A stretch of 64,000 bases of DNA from JADGGM01 sp025449955 (GTDB taxonomy: Bacteria > Gemmatimonadota > Gemmatimonadetes > Gemmatimonadales > Gemmatimonadaceae): positions 1-64,000 of the forward strand of contig DATBNO010000073.1 in assembly GCA_036554285.1 (NCBI GenBank). Reading direction: 5' to 3'. Below, in pieces: positions 42,425 through 51,662 of this stretch. The notes beneath the pieces are model-generated. The model did not search any database. It was not told the origin of the DNA and was given only the letters and a program-made list of their open reading frames with translations. How positions within the stretch are numbered: position 1 is the stretch's first letter; every line of letters begins with the position of its first letter. Position numbers and translations under genes: made by a program.

Positions 42425-42969
42425 TACTGCAAGCTCGCGATATAGGGCAAATGGCGAAAGTTCTCGGCGTGATCCAAGCCGTACCCAACCAAAAACTCGT
42501 TCGGCGCATCGAATCCGACGAACCCTACCTCATACTGCAGGTGCTCGGCCACGTGCTTGTGTAAGAGCGCACACACGTCAAGCGAACGCGGCCGTCGTTC
42601 CATGAGGAGCCCGATCAGGCGGTTGAGCGTCCTACCCGAATCGACGATGTCCTCTACTAATAGTATGTGCTTACCCTCGAGTGTGGTTTCCGGATCATAG
42701 ACCAGCCTGACGTGCCCGCTTGATTCCGTGGCTTCGCCATAGCTGGCCGCGACGAGAAAGTCCACCTGAAGCGGTCGCCTGATCTGTCGAACCAGATCAC
42801 CCAGAAAGATAAAGCTCCCTTTGAGCAGCCCCAACACCAACAGGTCGCCTTCCGGATAGCGGGCAGTCACTTCCTCGCCCAACTCATGCACTCTGGCCGC
42901 AATCCGCTTCGCGTCGAACGCGATGCGCTTGACGGCCCGACCATCCAGCCTGGGATCAGCAGTCGTCAC
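42424..42969 (-). CDS. hpt: Hypoxanthine phosphoribosyltransferase
   Basis: Purine salvage enzyme, 181 aa from the GTG at 42969. It carries the PRPP-binding motif VEDIVDSGRTL and LGLLKGSFIFLGDL, plus DAPNEFLVGYGLDHAE near the C-terminus, all typical of bacterial HPRT. The GTG lies 14 nt inside the 3' end of tilS. The tilS-hpt-ftsH order is widely conserved. Confidence 0.95.
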   Translation of the reverse strand: MTTADPRLDGRAVKRIAFDAKRIAARVHELGEEVTARYPEGDLLVLGLLKGSFIFLGDLVRQIRRPLQVDFLVAASYGEATESSGHVRLVYDPETTLEGKHILLVEDIVDSGRTLNRLIGLLMERRPRSLDVCALLHKHVAEHLQYEVGFVGFDAPNEFLVGYGLDHAENFRHLPYIASLQ

Positions 42970-44293
42970 GTTCGCAACGGTACAACGCCATCGGTCGGCC
43001 GGACCGCACGGTGGCCGCGGAACTGCGGCGCACACCCGGAACCCACTCGATCCGCTCATCCACCAAGACGATCGGCCACGCGCGCCGACGAGCGGCATCG
43101 ACGCCCGCATCCCGAAAGAGCCCCTTCAGTCGACGCTCGATGGTCGCACCGTGCGGCACCATTCGGTCACCCGGCCGCCACGCCCGCACCATCACGCGAC
43201 CACCACGCGCCGGAAGCCACGCTGACCACAAATCGGTAGGCTCCGCGTCGAGCGCTTTCGTAGTACGACGAAATTGCCATCCGCCCAACGACAACGTCGG
43301 CGTCATTGCCCGCGAGCGACCCCACACTGGTACGTTGGCCGCGCGCCTGAGAACCAGCGTGTCACCAGAACGCACCGCCTCGAAGCGCCCCGACAATTGG
43401 ATGCGCGCTCCGGTCCGACCCGTAATAGTAAACGCCGCCAAACGCTCCGTTCCGCGACGATCGAGCGCCAGACCAACGCGCGACGCGAGTGCCGGCCACA
43501 GCACGCGCAGGTGCTCCGCATCATAGGTCGCCAGCGCGGGCCGAGCAACCGCGAGCGACCGCGCGTCGCCCAGGATGTTGGACCCGCTGGCCGCAAAAAT
43601 GGTATGCGGCAAATTCGCGTCGATGAACTCGTCGATATCCCTACGCAGATTCCACGCGACCTGTGACAGCGAAAGCAGCGCATGCGACAATCCGGGGTGA
43701 GCGCGCTCGAGCACCGGCAGGATTTCCAACCGCGCGCGATTGCGCGCGTATGACAGCGACTCATTCGACGGGTCGTCGATCCATCGCAGGTTTACCTCCG
43801 ATGCGTACGACGCGAGCTCGGGCCGCGTGAACGAGAGGAGCGGGCGTACGATGCCGACGCCGGCGTTGAGCGCGGCCAGGCCCCTCGCGCCGCTGTCACG
43901 AAGCGCGCGCAAGAAGATCGTCTCGAGATGATCATCGCGCGTGTGACCCGTCGCGACCGTTGCATCAAGATCCCGCGCGAGCCCACGGAGAAACGTCCAC
44001 CGCGCATCGCGCCACGCCGCTTCGGTGGGCGGCGTGCCTCGCGCCGCGCGCCCAACGCGCAACGGCAAGTCGAGTTCGAGCGCCGCCTCGCGCACGTGAG
44101 TCACGGCGCGCTGCGCAGCAGGTCCGGTGCGATGGTCGAACACGGCGACGGCACTCACGCGCTCCGCCACCGTGCTGGCGATAGCGTGGAGCAACGTCAT
44201 CGAGTCGAGACCGCCTGAGACGGCGACCACGACTCGCCGGACCGGTGACAGCGCGCGCGCCACTTCGTCACGAACCCGGTGGGTGATCCTCAT
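42956..44293 (-). CDS. tilS: TilS, tRNA-Ile lysidine synthetase
   Basis: Converts C34 of tRNA-Ile(CAU) to lysidine so it reads AUA. The 445-aa protein has the N-type ATP pyrophosphatase P-loop SGGLDS (26-31), FDHRTGPAAQRAV, GHTRDDHLETIFLRALRDSG in pieces, a RWIDDPSNES motif and a C-terminal TilS domain (RVMVRAWRPGDRMVPHG region). First gene of the long minus-strand run that continues with only short gaps to 12.7 kb. Confidence 0.94.
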   Translation of the reverse strand: MRITHRVRDEVARALSPVRRVVVAVSGGLDSMTLLHAIASTVAERVSAVAVFDHRTGPAAQRAVTHVREAALELDLPLRVGRAARGTPPTEAAWRDARWTFLRGLARDLDATVATGHTRDDHLETIFLRALRDSGARGLAALNAGVGIVRPLLSFTRPELASYASEVNLRWIDDPSNESLSYARNRARLEILPVLERAHPGLSHALLSLSQVAWNLRRDIDEFIDANLPHTIFAASGSNILGDARSLAVARPALATYDAEHLRVLWPALASRVGLALDRRGTERLAAFTITGRTGARIQLSGRFEAVRSGDTLVLRRAANVPVWGRSRAMTPTLSLGGWQFRRTTKALDAEPTDLWSAWLPARGGRVMVRAWRPGDRMVPHGATIERRLKGLFRDAGVDAARRRAWPIVLVDERIEWVPGVRRSSAATVRSGRPMALYRCERDDC

Positions 44294-44431
44294 GTCACGT
44301 AAAGTACGGTAGGCCGTCGTTCGCGACAGCGGCTAGTCGCACGCCTATCTCCTCACGCACTGGCCCGATTTGCGCTGCCGTCGTACATTCTCGGAGTCAG
44401 CGCTGGACCGCCATCCATCAAGGGACACGTC

Positions 44432-44617
44432 GTGATCACGAACGGAGTACTCGGGGTCCTCTGGACCGCCCTCGGCCTTGGCTGTTTTTACATTGGGCTC
44501 ACCTGGATCAACGCCCTGCTCGGCCATTTCCTCACGCCGATGTTCCTGCTCACCGCTTCGCGATTCCTCAAGCCCGAGCAACCTGACGCGACGACCGAGC
44601 AGCAGTCTGCGCGCTAA
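44432..44617 (+). CDS. 61-aa membrane protein of unknown function
   Basis: GTG start at 44432 with AAGGGA 6 nt upstream. The protein has two hydrophobic stretches (about residues 5-22 and 25-43) and a polar, Gln/Glu-rich tail. It is the first plus-strand gene after tilS and is divergent from it. An antisense ORF over the same region and lemA is composition-biased and rejected. No family recognised. Confidence 0.55.
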   Translation: MITNGVLGVLWTALGLGCFYIGLTWINALLGHFLTPMFLLTASRFLKPEQPDATTEQQSAR

Positions 44618-44770
44618 CGGTCGCGCGAGCGTATTTGCTCGAGGGCATTCGGAAACGCGTTCCACAGAAGGTCCGTAGGGCGATTGTCGGGGTGTAGCAC
44701 AACCTGAACCCTTGCCGTGAAGGCAGTGCGCGAGGCACGCATAAGTCGCGACAGCCTTCCAGGAGTTCGT

Positions 44771-45373
44771 ATGGGTCTGATTGTCCTGCTGATCATCGTC
44801 GTGCTGCTCGGCTTCTGGTTCATGAGTGCGTATAACGGGCTCATTGCGCTCAAGAACCAGGTCTTCAATGCCTGGAAGCAGATCGACGTGCAGCTCAAGC
44901 GCCGCCACGATCTCATTCCGAATTTGGTCGAGACGGTCAAAGGCGCCATGAACTTCGAGAAAGAGACGCTCGAGGCCGTGATCTCGGCGCGCAACAAGGC
45001 GATTTCTGTGCAGGCGCCGGCCGCGGGCGGTGCGCCGTCGGCGCAGCAGGTCCAGCAGACCGCGGCCGCCGAGGGGCAACTGTCTGGTGCGTTAGGCAAG
45101 CTGTTCGCGGTGGTCGAGGCGTATCCCGACCTCAAGGCGACCGGCAACGTGGCGCAGCTGCAGGAAGAGCTGACGTCCACCGAGAACAAGATCGCGTTCG
45201 CGCGCCAGCTCTACAACGACACGGCCACGCAGTACAACACGAAGCAGCAGCAGTTCCCGACCAGCATCGTCGCGGGCTTCGCCAAGGCCGCGCCGGCGGA
45301 ACTGTGGGAGATCACCGACGCCACGGAGCGTGAGAACGTGAAGGTCGATCTCTCCATGAACCCGAAGAAGTGA
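44771..45373 (+). CDS. lemA: LemA family membrane protein
   Basis: The 200-aa protein from the ATG at 44771, with AGGAG 6 nt upstream, has an N-terminal membrane helix (about residues 2-20) and the LemA helical domain: YNGLIALKNQVFNAWKQIDV, LKRRHDLIPNLVETVKG and LQEELTSTENKIAFARQLYN (quoted in pieces). LemA proteins are of uncertain function but are very often paired with HtpX-type proteases, as here. Its stop overlaps the htpX start by 3 bases (GTGA). Confidence 0.93.
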   Translation: MGLIVLLIIVVLLGFWFMSAYNGLIALKNQVFNAWKQIDVQLKRRHDLIPNLVETVKGAMNFEKETLEAVISARNKAISVQAPAAGGAPSAQQVQQTAAAEGQLSGALGKLFAVVEAYPDLKATGNVAQLQEELTSTENKIAFARQLYNDTATQYNTKQQQFPTSIVAGFAKAAPAELWEITDATERENVKVDLSMNPKK

Positions 45374-46419
45374 GCGAGAGCGGGAATCTTTTCGCCCAAC
45401 AGGAAGCCAATCGCCGGCGCTCGCGGCGGCTGGTGATTGGCTTCATCCTGTTTTTCGCGTGGCTCGGGTTCGGCGGCGATTTCATTCTGTACGAGTACAC
45501 CAAGCACGCGCCGCCTAACGCATACCATCACGGCTTCCCGTTCATCGGGATCATCCTGTCCATCATCGCCGCCGGGATGGCGTGGTGGGCGTGGACGACG
45601 GGTCCCAAGCGCGTGTTGTGGTCCACCGGGGCGCGCGAGCTCGTCGATCCGCAGACTCCGCAAGAGAAGCAGCTGACAAACGTGGTCGAAGAGATGTCGG
45701 TGGCCTCGGGGTTGCCCAAACCCAAGATCTGGATCATTCCCGACGCGGATCCCAACGCGCTCGCGACCGGCCACGACGAGAACAGCTCGAGCATCGCCGT
45801 GACGCAAGGGCTGCTCGACCTGTGCTCGCGCGACGAGCTCCAGGCTGTGATCGCGCACGAGATGGGCCACATCAAGAATCTGGACGTGCGGCTGATGACG
45901 CAGCTCGCCGCGCTGGTAGGCGCGGTGACGCTGATTGGCGAGGGCGTCTCGCGCTCGATGTTCTACGGTAATCCGTTAGGCGGACTGGGCGGCGGCGGCC
46001 GGCGGAGCAGCAGCAGCGGGAGCAGCGACGAGAAGGGCGGCGGTGGCGGCGCGATCCTCGTCATCTTGCTCGTGCTCTGGATCGTGAGCTGGCTTCTCGC
46101 GCCGATCATCATGCGCCTCATGGCGCTGGGTGTGAGCCGCGACCGCGAGTATCTGGCCGACGCCATGAGTGCGCAGTACACGCGCAACCCGATTTCGCTC
46201 GCGACAGCGCTCGACAAGATCGAGAGCGCGGATGCGCCGACCAAGACCATCAAGGGCGGCGCGGCGCAGATGTGCATTGCCGACCCCACGGGCCGGCACG
46301 TCAACTCGAAGGAAGGCAAGGTCGCCGAGCTCTTCGGGACGCACCCGCCGATGGCGCTGCGCATCGCGCGCCTCAAGGCGATGGGGTATCAGAAGGCGCC
46401 GGGCGCGATCGCGGGCTAG
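45370..46419 (+). CDS. htpX: HtpX-like M48 membrane metalloprotease
   Basis: Zinc protease of membrane protein quality control. The 349-aa protein has two N-terminal helices (about 20-40 and 57-75), the HEMGH zinc motif (163-167), a second hydrophobic pair around a Gly/Ser-rich loop (about 205-225) and REYLADAMSAQ containing the third zinc ligand. GTG start coupled to lemA. The Gly/Ser-rich loop is longer than in E. coli HtpX. Confidence 0.93.
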   Translation: MSESGNLFAQQEANRRRSRRLVIGFILFFAWLGFGGDFILYEYTKHAPPNAYHHGFPFIGIILSIIAAGMAWWAWTTGPKRVLWSTGARELVDPQTPQEKQLTNVVEEMSVASGLPKPKIWIIPDADPNALATGHDENSSSIAVTQGLLDLCSRDELQAVIAHEMGHIKNLDVRLMTQLAALVGAVTLIGEGVSRSMFYGNPLGGLGGGGRRSSSSGSSDEKGGGGGAILVILLVLWIVSWLLAPIIMRLMALGVSRDREYLADAMSAQYTRNPISLATALDKIESADAPTKTIKGGAAQMCIADPTGRHVNSKEGKVAELFGTHPPMALRIARLKAMGYQKAPGAIAG

Positions 46420-46443
46420 CGTTAGGCAGTTGCGTTTGACGGC

Positions 46444-48858
46444 GTGATTCGTGATCGGGGCATCGCCTTCCTCGATCGCCGCGCCGTGACTCCCCTCTCA
46501 CGCTCCATCCGGCTCGTTCGCCGCGACCCGTCGTTCTACGCCCTCGCCGCGGGTACGCTGGGCCTGGCGCTCGCGCTCGCGACCACCATGTTCACGTTGC
46601 TCGATGCGGTGCGGCATCCCGTCGTGCCCTATCCCCAGCCGGAGCGCGCGTTCACGGTTTGGTTGCGCGGCCGGCCATCCGTGCCGCCGGCCATCCTCGA
46701 ACAAGATTTCGAGGCGCTGCGCTCGGCGCGCACGGTGTCGGTGGCTGCGGCGGGCATCCTCTTCAACACGATCGCGGATGCCGGCGGCGCGGCGCGGACG
46801 GTGGTCGCGGCGCGAGCCACGCTTAACCTGTTTCAGGTGCTGGGCGTGCGCCCACAGCTTGGCCGCGATTTCGCCAATGGAGCACGCGGCGAGGGCGACG
46901 CCGGGGTCATCGTGAGCGATGGCATCTGGCGCGCGTTGTTGCACCAGCCACGGACGCTGCGCAACGCGACCATCGCGCTCAACGGCACCTCGTATCCCGT
47001 GATCGGCGTAGCGCCTTCCGGCGTCCGATTCCCCTACGACATCGACGTCTGGATTCCGGCGCCGATGTCGGCTCCCGGAACACCGGACCTGCCGTATCCT
47101 TGGATCGTCGCGCGCCTGCGCGGTGGCGCCACGCTGCCGCAGGCGCGGGGTGAGCTCGCGGCGCTGTCGCGCCGGCTGAGCGCGTCCGTTGGGCAGAAGG
47201 ACCCGCCCTTTTCGTACGAACTGTCGGACCTGCGGAGCAATTCGCTGCAGCTCGACGATCACCATGCGCTCGCCGCGGCGGCGGTCATCGTGCTGCTCAT
47301 CGCGTGCGCCAACGCCGCCAACCTCGTGTCGGTGCGCGGCGTTGCGCGCCGGCGCGAGCTGGCGCTGCGCGCAGCGTTAGGCGCATCGCGCCGCGCGCTG
47401 GTGAAACACCAGCTCGCCGAATGCGTGGCGATCGCCGTTGCCGCGGGGGCGTTCGGTCTCGTGGGCGGCGAGTGGGGTGCGGCGCTCATCGCGGCGGCGA
47501 TCCCGCCCTATCTCACGGGCGGCGCCGTGCTCGTGCCACCGCACATCGCGTGGCGGGTCTATGTGTTCGTGCTGGTCGCGACGTGGGCTGTGCTGGTGGG
47601 ATTCGGCGTGCTGCCCGCGTTGCGCGCCTCGCGCGTCGATCCGTCCGAACCACTCAAGCGTGCGTCGCCTACCACGACCAGCGGACGCGGCGCGATGGGC
47701 GGCCTGGTGGCAGGACAGATCGCGCTCGCACTCGTCGTGCTGTTCGGCGCCGGTCTCATGTGGCGTACCGCCGCGCGGATCGGTGACTACGACTTCGGGT
47801 ATGACGCGCGCGATCTGCTGGTGATGCGCGTGGGTATCGCCCCGCACGACTTGCCTAACGGCACGACCGCCGACGACGCATTCCGCGCGCTCGCCGATCG
47901 CGCCTCACGCGTGGCCGGCGTGCGCGCCGCGGCGCAGATGTCTTTCGATGACCCGGACCACTCGCAAATCCTGGGCGAATCGGGCGCCGAAGCCACGCGC
48001 ACCCTTGCCGCGCGCTATTTCGTCGAGGCGAGCCCGAACCTCCTCCGCACGTTGGGTATCCCCGTGATCGCGGGCCGCGATTTTCTGGACGGCGACGCGT
48101 CGTCGGCTGGCGTGGCGATCGTGGATGAGCGCGCGGCAGCGGCGTTGTGGCCAACCGAGCGCGCCATCGGGCATGAGATCGAGCTCGGGAGCGCAGGCTC
48201 AGGCGCGCCGTGGATTCCGGTCGTCGGCGTCGCGCGCAACGCAAGCCTTTTCTTCGAGCACGACCCGGACCTCGAGCCACAGCCCATCGTGTACGTGGTG
48301 CGCGCACACGAGCCTGGTGCCTATCGCGAGGTCGTGCTGCGGGCCGGCCCGTCCCGCGGATCGGTGGCCACTGCGGTGACGCGCGCCGTGGAGACCACTC
48401 CCGCCCTGCATGACTTCCAGTCGCCGGTGCCCTGGCTCGAGCAGTACGACCACTTCACCGCCGGCCGCCGTTTTGGTGCGTTCGTGCTTGGCCTCTACGG
48501 CGTGACAGCGCTCGTGCTGGCAACGATCGGCCTGTACACGGTGCTGGCATATTCCGTCAGTCGACGCCGCCACGAGTTCGGCGTACGCCTCGCGTTAGGC
48601 GCGAGGCCGGCGGACCTGCGTCGCATGGTGGTCGGCGAGGCGCTCGTCATGGCGCTCGCCGGCATCGCCTCGGGCGCGATGGTCGCGCTCTGGGTGAGCC
48701 AGTTGCTCGACAGCGCGCTCTACGGCATCCCGCACATGGATGCCGTCTCGCTCGCGGGCGCCGAAATTCTCCTGTTAGGCATCGCGCTCGTGGCGTGCCT
48801 GGCGCCCGCGGAGCGCGCCTCGCGCGCCGAGCCCCTCGAGGTGCTCCGCCAGCTCTGA
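46444..48858 (+). CDS. ADOP-type (MacB/FtsX-like) ABC permease
   Basis: The 804-aa protein has two repeated units, each a MacB-like periplasmic domain with an FtsX-type permease block. Hydrophobic helices occur near residue 33, in a group at about 275-400, again near 420, and in a final group at about 680-800. Paired ARRRELALRAALGASRR and RRRHEFGVRLALGARPADL motifs mark the two permease halves. It lacks the N-terminal DUF seen in the neighbouring remnant and has no ATPase gene beside it, as usual for these duplicated orphan permeases. Probably exports a small molecule or supports envelope stress functions; substrate unknown. GTG start at 46444. Confidence 0.88.
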   Translation: MIRDRGIAFLDRRAVTPLSRSIRLVRRDPSFYALAAGTLGLALALATTMFTLLDAVRHPVVPYPQPERAFTVWLRGRPSVPPAILEQDFEALRSARTVSVAAAGILFNTIADAGGAARTVVAARATLNLFQVLGVRPQLGRDFANGARGEGDAGVIVSDGIWRALLHQPRTLRNATIALNGTSYPVIGVAPSGVRFPYDIDVWIPAPMSAPGTPDLPYPWIVARLRGGATLPQARGELAALSRRLSASVGQKDPPFSYELSDLRSNSLQLDDHHALAAAAVIVLLIACANAANLVSVRGVARRRELALRAALGASRRALVKHQLAECVAIAVAAGAFGLVGGEWGAALIAAAIPPYLTGGAVLVPPHIAWRVYVFVLVATWAVLVGFGVLPALRASRVDPSEPLKRASPTTTSGRGAMGGLVAGQIALALVVLFGAGLMWRTAARIGDYDFGYDARDLLVMRVGIAPHDLPNGTTADDAFRALADRASRVAGVRAAAQMSFDDPDHSQILGESGAEATRTLAARYFVEASPNLLRTLGIPVIAGRDFLDGDASSAGVAIVDERAAAALWPTERAIGHEIELGSAGSGAPWIPVVGVARNASLFFEHDPDLEPQPIVYVVRAHEPGAYREVVLRAGPSRGSVATAVTRAVETTPALHDFQSPVPWLEQYDHFTAGRRFGAFVLGLYGVTALVLATIGLYTVLAYSVSRRRHEFGVRLALGARPADLRRMVVGEALVMALAGIASGAMVALWVSQLLDSALYGIPHMDAVSLAGAEILLLGIALVACLAPAERASRAEPLEVLRQL

Positions 48859-48868
48859 GCGGGCCGCC

Positions 48869-49548
48869 TCAGTCCGCGCGCATCGCGATTGCCGGATCGA
48901 TGGCCACGGCAAGCCCGAGCGTGGCGCCGTTCACCTGCACGTCCGCCAGCTCGGTGAGGCTCGCCGGGCGGAACGCTTCCAACGCGTGCACCGCCACCCA
49001 CGCCACGCCGACGCCCGCCGCGCATCCAGCCGCCGCGAGCACGAGGCTTTCCGTGAGCAGCTGGCGCACGAGACGCCGGCGGCTCGCGCCTAACACGGTG
49101 CGCACGGCCGGTACGGCAGCGGGTGCCACAGCGCACTCTCGACCACGCTGAACATCGCCGTGTTGGCGCCGATGCCTAACGCAAGCGTGAACACGGCGAC
49201 GGCGGTCCACGCCTTCTGGCGGCCGAGCGTACGCAGCGCAAACCGGACGTCCTGACGCAGCACATCGATGAGCTCCGCGCGGGCCATACGACGCTCCCTC
49301 CGGGTTGAGACACTGATGCACGCGGCGCGTGCCGTGTCGAGATCGCCGAGGCGTTTCGCCGCGGCTGCGCGCGCGTCGGTTGGTGACATGCCGCGCACGA
49401 GGTAGTCCCGCTCGCGCATCTCGATGTGGAATCGCAACTCGTCGTCCACATCCGAGGCGGCGTGCGGCCCCCAGAATCGGAGGTGCCGGCGCCACGTGAG
49501 CGCGCGGCGCGCGTATGGTGCCGGTGTTTGCTGCGGATCGATGGTCAC
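48869..49548 (-). pseudogene. Decayed ADOP-type permease (internal deletions, frameshift)
   Basis: The GTG at 49548 opens a frame with a typical ADOP N-terminal cytoplasmic domain (ELRFHIEMRERDYLVRGMSP) and first membrane helix (AVAVFTLALGIGANTAMFSVVE), but it stops at 49090 just after WHPLPYRP. The next frame continues with TVLGASRRRLVRQLLTESLV, a motif that normally lies several hundred residues later, then jumps to the family C-terminal sequence DPAIAMRAD at 48869. Total remnant is about 225 codons instead of ~800, so at least two deletions and a frameshift have occurred. It lies 10 nt after padR, the usual operon partner. Confidence 0.8.
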
Positions 49549-49558
49549 GCGCTCACCG

Positions 49559-49903
49559 TTAGGCAGAAGCGGGCGACGTCTCGAGCACCTTGGAGACGGC
49601 GCCGGCGAATCGCGACCAATAGGCGTGCGACGCGGCCAGCTTGCGCTTCCCCGCCGGCGTCAACCGATAGAACTTCGCGCGCCGGTTGTGCTCGGTGATG
49701 CCCCACTCGGCCGTGATCAGGCCTTCGTCCTCCAGCTTGTGCAGCGCCGGATAGAGCGAGCCCTCTGCGACCTCGAGCACATCGTCCGTGCACTGCTCGA
49801 TCCAGCGCGCGATGCCGTAGCCGTGCGCCGGCGCCCACGACAGCGTCTTGAGGACCATGAGATCCAGCGTGCCCTTGAGAAACTCGGTCGGTGCGTCGGC
49901 CAT
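49559..49903 (-). CDS. PadR-family transcriptional regulator
   Basis: The 114-aa winged-helix protein from the ATG at 49903 has the PadR pattern: GTLDLMVLKTL, HGYGIARWIEQ, EGSLYPALHKLEDEGLI and RRAKFYRLTPAGKRKL. Such regulators commonly repress adjacent ADOP-type permeases, and here the permease remnant follows directly. A compact double dyad upstream (49955-49999) is a likely autoregulatory operator. Confidence 0.92.
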   Translation of the reverse strand: MADAPTEFLKGTLDLMVLKTLSWAPAHGYGIARWIEQCTDDVLEVAEGSLYPALHKLEDEGLITAEWGITEHNRRAKFYRLTPAGKRKLAASHAYWSRFAGAVSKVLETSPASA

Positions 49904-49954
49904 GATGCCGTCCGTGTAGAGGAGAGCGTGCGGCGCCGCTGCGCCCACGAAGCA

Positions 49955-49999
49955 CGTTACCTAGGACACCGTGGTATATACCTCTGACTCCTAGGTAAC
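49955..49999. promoter_or_regulatory. Nested dyad, probable PadR operator
   Basis: An 11-bp exact inverted repeat, GTTACCTAGGA (49955-49965) and TCCTAGGTAAC (49989-49999), surrounds a perfect 10-bp palindrome GGTATATACC (49972-49981) with nearly the same centre. It sits between the divergent padR and hydrolase genes. The AT-rich centre could also be a -10 region. Symmetry and position fit a dimeric winged-helix repressor site. Confidence 0.6.
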
Positions 50000-50068
50000 A
50001 CAAGTGTCACCCTGGCGGTCCCTTGCTCTGCGAGCGAACATCCATGTAGTCACCCGCCTGGAGGACCC

Positions 50069-50956
50069 TTGACCAACACCCCGGACTCCCCTACCCGCGA
50101 CATCGTTCTGATCCACGGTCTTTGGGTCACCGCGCTGAGTTGGGAACACTGGATCGAGCGATATACGGCACGCGGTTATCACGTCATCGCGCGTGGCTGG
50201 CCGGGCATGGACGTCGATCCCGAGCAATTGAGACGCGACCCGTCGTCGCTGGCCGGCCTCGGCCTCAACGAGATCATCGATCACTTCGATCACATCGCGC
50301 GTGCGTGCGACCGGCCGCCGATCCTGATCGGCCATTCGTTCGGCGGTCTCATCGTGCAGGTGCTGCTCGACCGCGGGTTAGGCGCGGCCGGCGTGGCCAT
50401 CGACCCGGCGCCGGTCAAAGGGATGATCAAGCTCCCGCTGTCGACGCTGCGGGTGTCGTTCCCGGCGTTGCGCAATCCGGCGAACGTCCACCGCGCGAAG
50501 GCGCTCTCGAGCGATCAGTTCCACTATGCGTTCACCAACACGCTCACCAGGGAAGAAGCCGACGCCGTGTACGACCGGTACGAAGTGCCCGGTCCCGACC
50601 GGGTGCTCTTCCAGGCCGGGCTCGCCAACTTCAATCCGCATGCGCCGTCGCGGGTCGACTTCCGCAACGATACGCGCGCGCCGCTGCTCTTGATCGCCGG
50701 CGGGAAAGATCATATCGCGCCCGCATCGCTCACCCGGGCGAATTACGAGCTCTACGCGAAGTCGAAGGCCGTCACCGACCTCAAGGAATTTCCGGATCGA
50801 TCGCACTTCACGATCGGCGAGCCGGGGTGGGAGCAGGTGGCCGACTACGCACTCAACTGGGCCGCGACGCACGCGACAGCGTACGACGCGGAGCGCGCCC
50901 TGGGCGCCGCCGAGTCGCCGTCGCAACGCGGCGGCCGCGCACCGTACCTGGCGTGA
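50069..50956 (+). CDS. Alpha/beta hydrolase
   Basis: The 295-aa protein has a single alpha/beta-hydrolase domain, with oxyanion-loop HGLWV near the start, nucleophile Ser90 in GHSFGG, Asp214 in GGKDHIAP and His246 in DRSHF as a complete catalytic triad. There is no signal peptide, so it is cytoplasmic. TTG start at 50069 with GGAGG 8 nt upstream; no better start exists. Substrate unknown. Divergent from padR across a palindromic operator candidate. Confidence 0.87.
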   Translation: MTNTPDSPTRDIVLIHGLWVTALSWEHWIERYTARGYHVIARGWPGMDVDPEQLRRDPSSLAGLGLNEIIDHFDHIARACDRPPILIGHSFGGLIVQVLLDRGLGAAGVAIDPAPVKGMIKLPLSTLRVSFPALRNPANVHRAKALSSDQFHYAFTNTLTREEADAVYDRYEVPGPDRVLFQAGLANFNPHAPSRVDFRNDTRAPLLLIAGGKDHIAPASLTRANYELYAKSKAVTDLKEFPDRSHFTIGEPGWEQVADYALNWAATHATAYDAERALGAAESPSQRGGRAPYLA

Positions 50957-50969
50957 TGGCGGCCTGTGC

Positions 50970-51662
50970 TCAGCGCTCCAGGCGGAACTGGAACAGCTGC
51001 GCCATGAGGACGCGCACCGCGCGGCCGTTGACCAACGCGGGCCGGAAGCGGGCCGCCTCGAGCGCCCGCCTAACCGATCGCTGAAAGAGCGCGTTGTCGC
51101 CGTCGACGAACGCGATCGTCGACGCGATGACGCGGCCCGTCGTGTCGACCACGAACTGGGCCGAGACGCCGCCTTGGACGCCGGCGCTGCGGAGCATGTC
51201 GGGATACGCGGGCCGCGGGTTGCGTGGATCCGGCTCGGCCATCACGTCGACCGTCTTGAACACCTCGCCGGCGTCGGGCGTCGGGACGGCCGAGCTGCCG
51301 CCGCCGTGCGCCGCGCCCATATCGTTAGGCCCGGCCACAAGACTGTCCCACGACACAGCGGGCTCCTCGGTGAGGAACGGCCCCAACTTCACGGGCGGGA
51401 TTTTCGACGGGATTCTTCGATCGACGTGGACCTGCGGCGATGGGCCGCCGCCATGAGTCGAGGTCGACGTCGCCTTCTGGTGCGAGGGATCGTGATAGAT
51501 TGGGAGCACGGTCACCACTGGCGGTCGCACCGTAACGACGGACGCTCCCGCCGTTGCGTACCACGCCAACCCGATCACCGCGGCGTGCACCGAGATGCTC
51601 ATCACCATGCCGCTCTCGCTCCGTTCCCGCCGGCGCGCCGACTCCACGAGTCCGATGCACAT
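50970..51662 (-). CDS. TonB-like energy transducer protein
   Basis: The 230-aa protein (ATG at 51662, with GGAGG 8 nt upstream) has a cytoplasmic N-terminus, one membrane helix (about residues 20-38), a Pro/Ser/Gly-rich periplasmic stretch and a C-terminal TonB-like domain (PRPAYPDMLRSAGVQGGVSAQFVVD in part, ending LFQFRL). It would link proton-motive force to an outer-membrane receptor, but no exbBD or receptor genes are nearby. Confidence 0.85.
   Translation of the reverse strand: MCIGLVESARRRERSESGMVMSISVHAAVIGLAWYATAGASVVTVRPPVVTVLPIYHDPSHQKATSTSTHGGGPSPQVHVDRRIPSKIPPVKLGPFLTEEPAVSWDSLVAGPNDMGAAHGGGSSAVPTPDAGEVFKTVDVMAEPDPRNPRPAYPDMLRSAGVQGGVSAQFVVDTTGRVIASTIAFVDGDNALFQRSVRRALEAARFRPALVNGRAVRVLMAQLFQFRLER

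Noticed and set aside
44345..45079. 244-aa minus-strand ORF covering lemA and the small membrane gene
   Set aside because: It is antisense to lemA, whose motifs and ribosome site are clear; the antisense protein is Arg/His-rich without domains.
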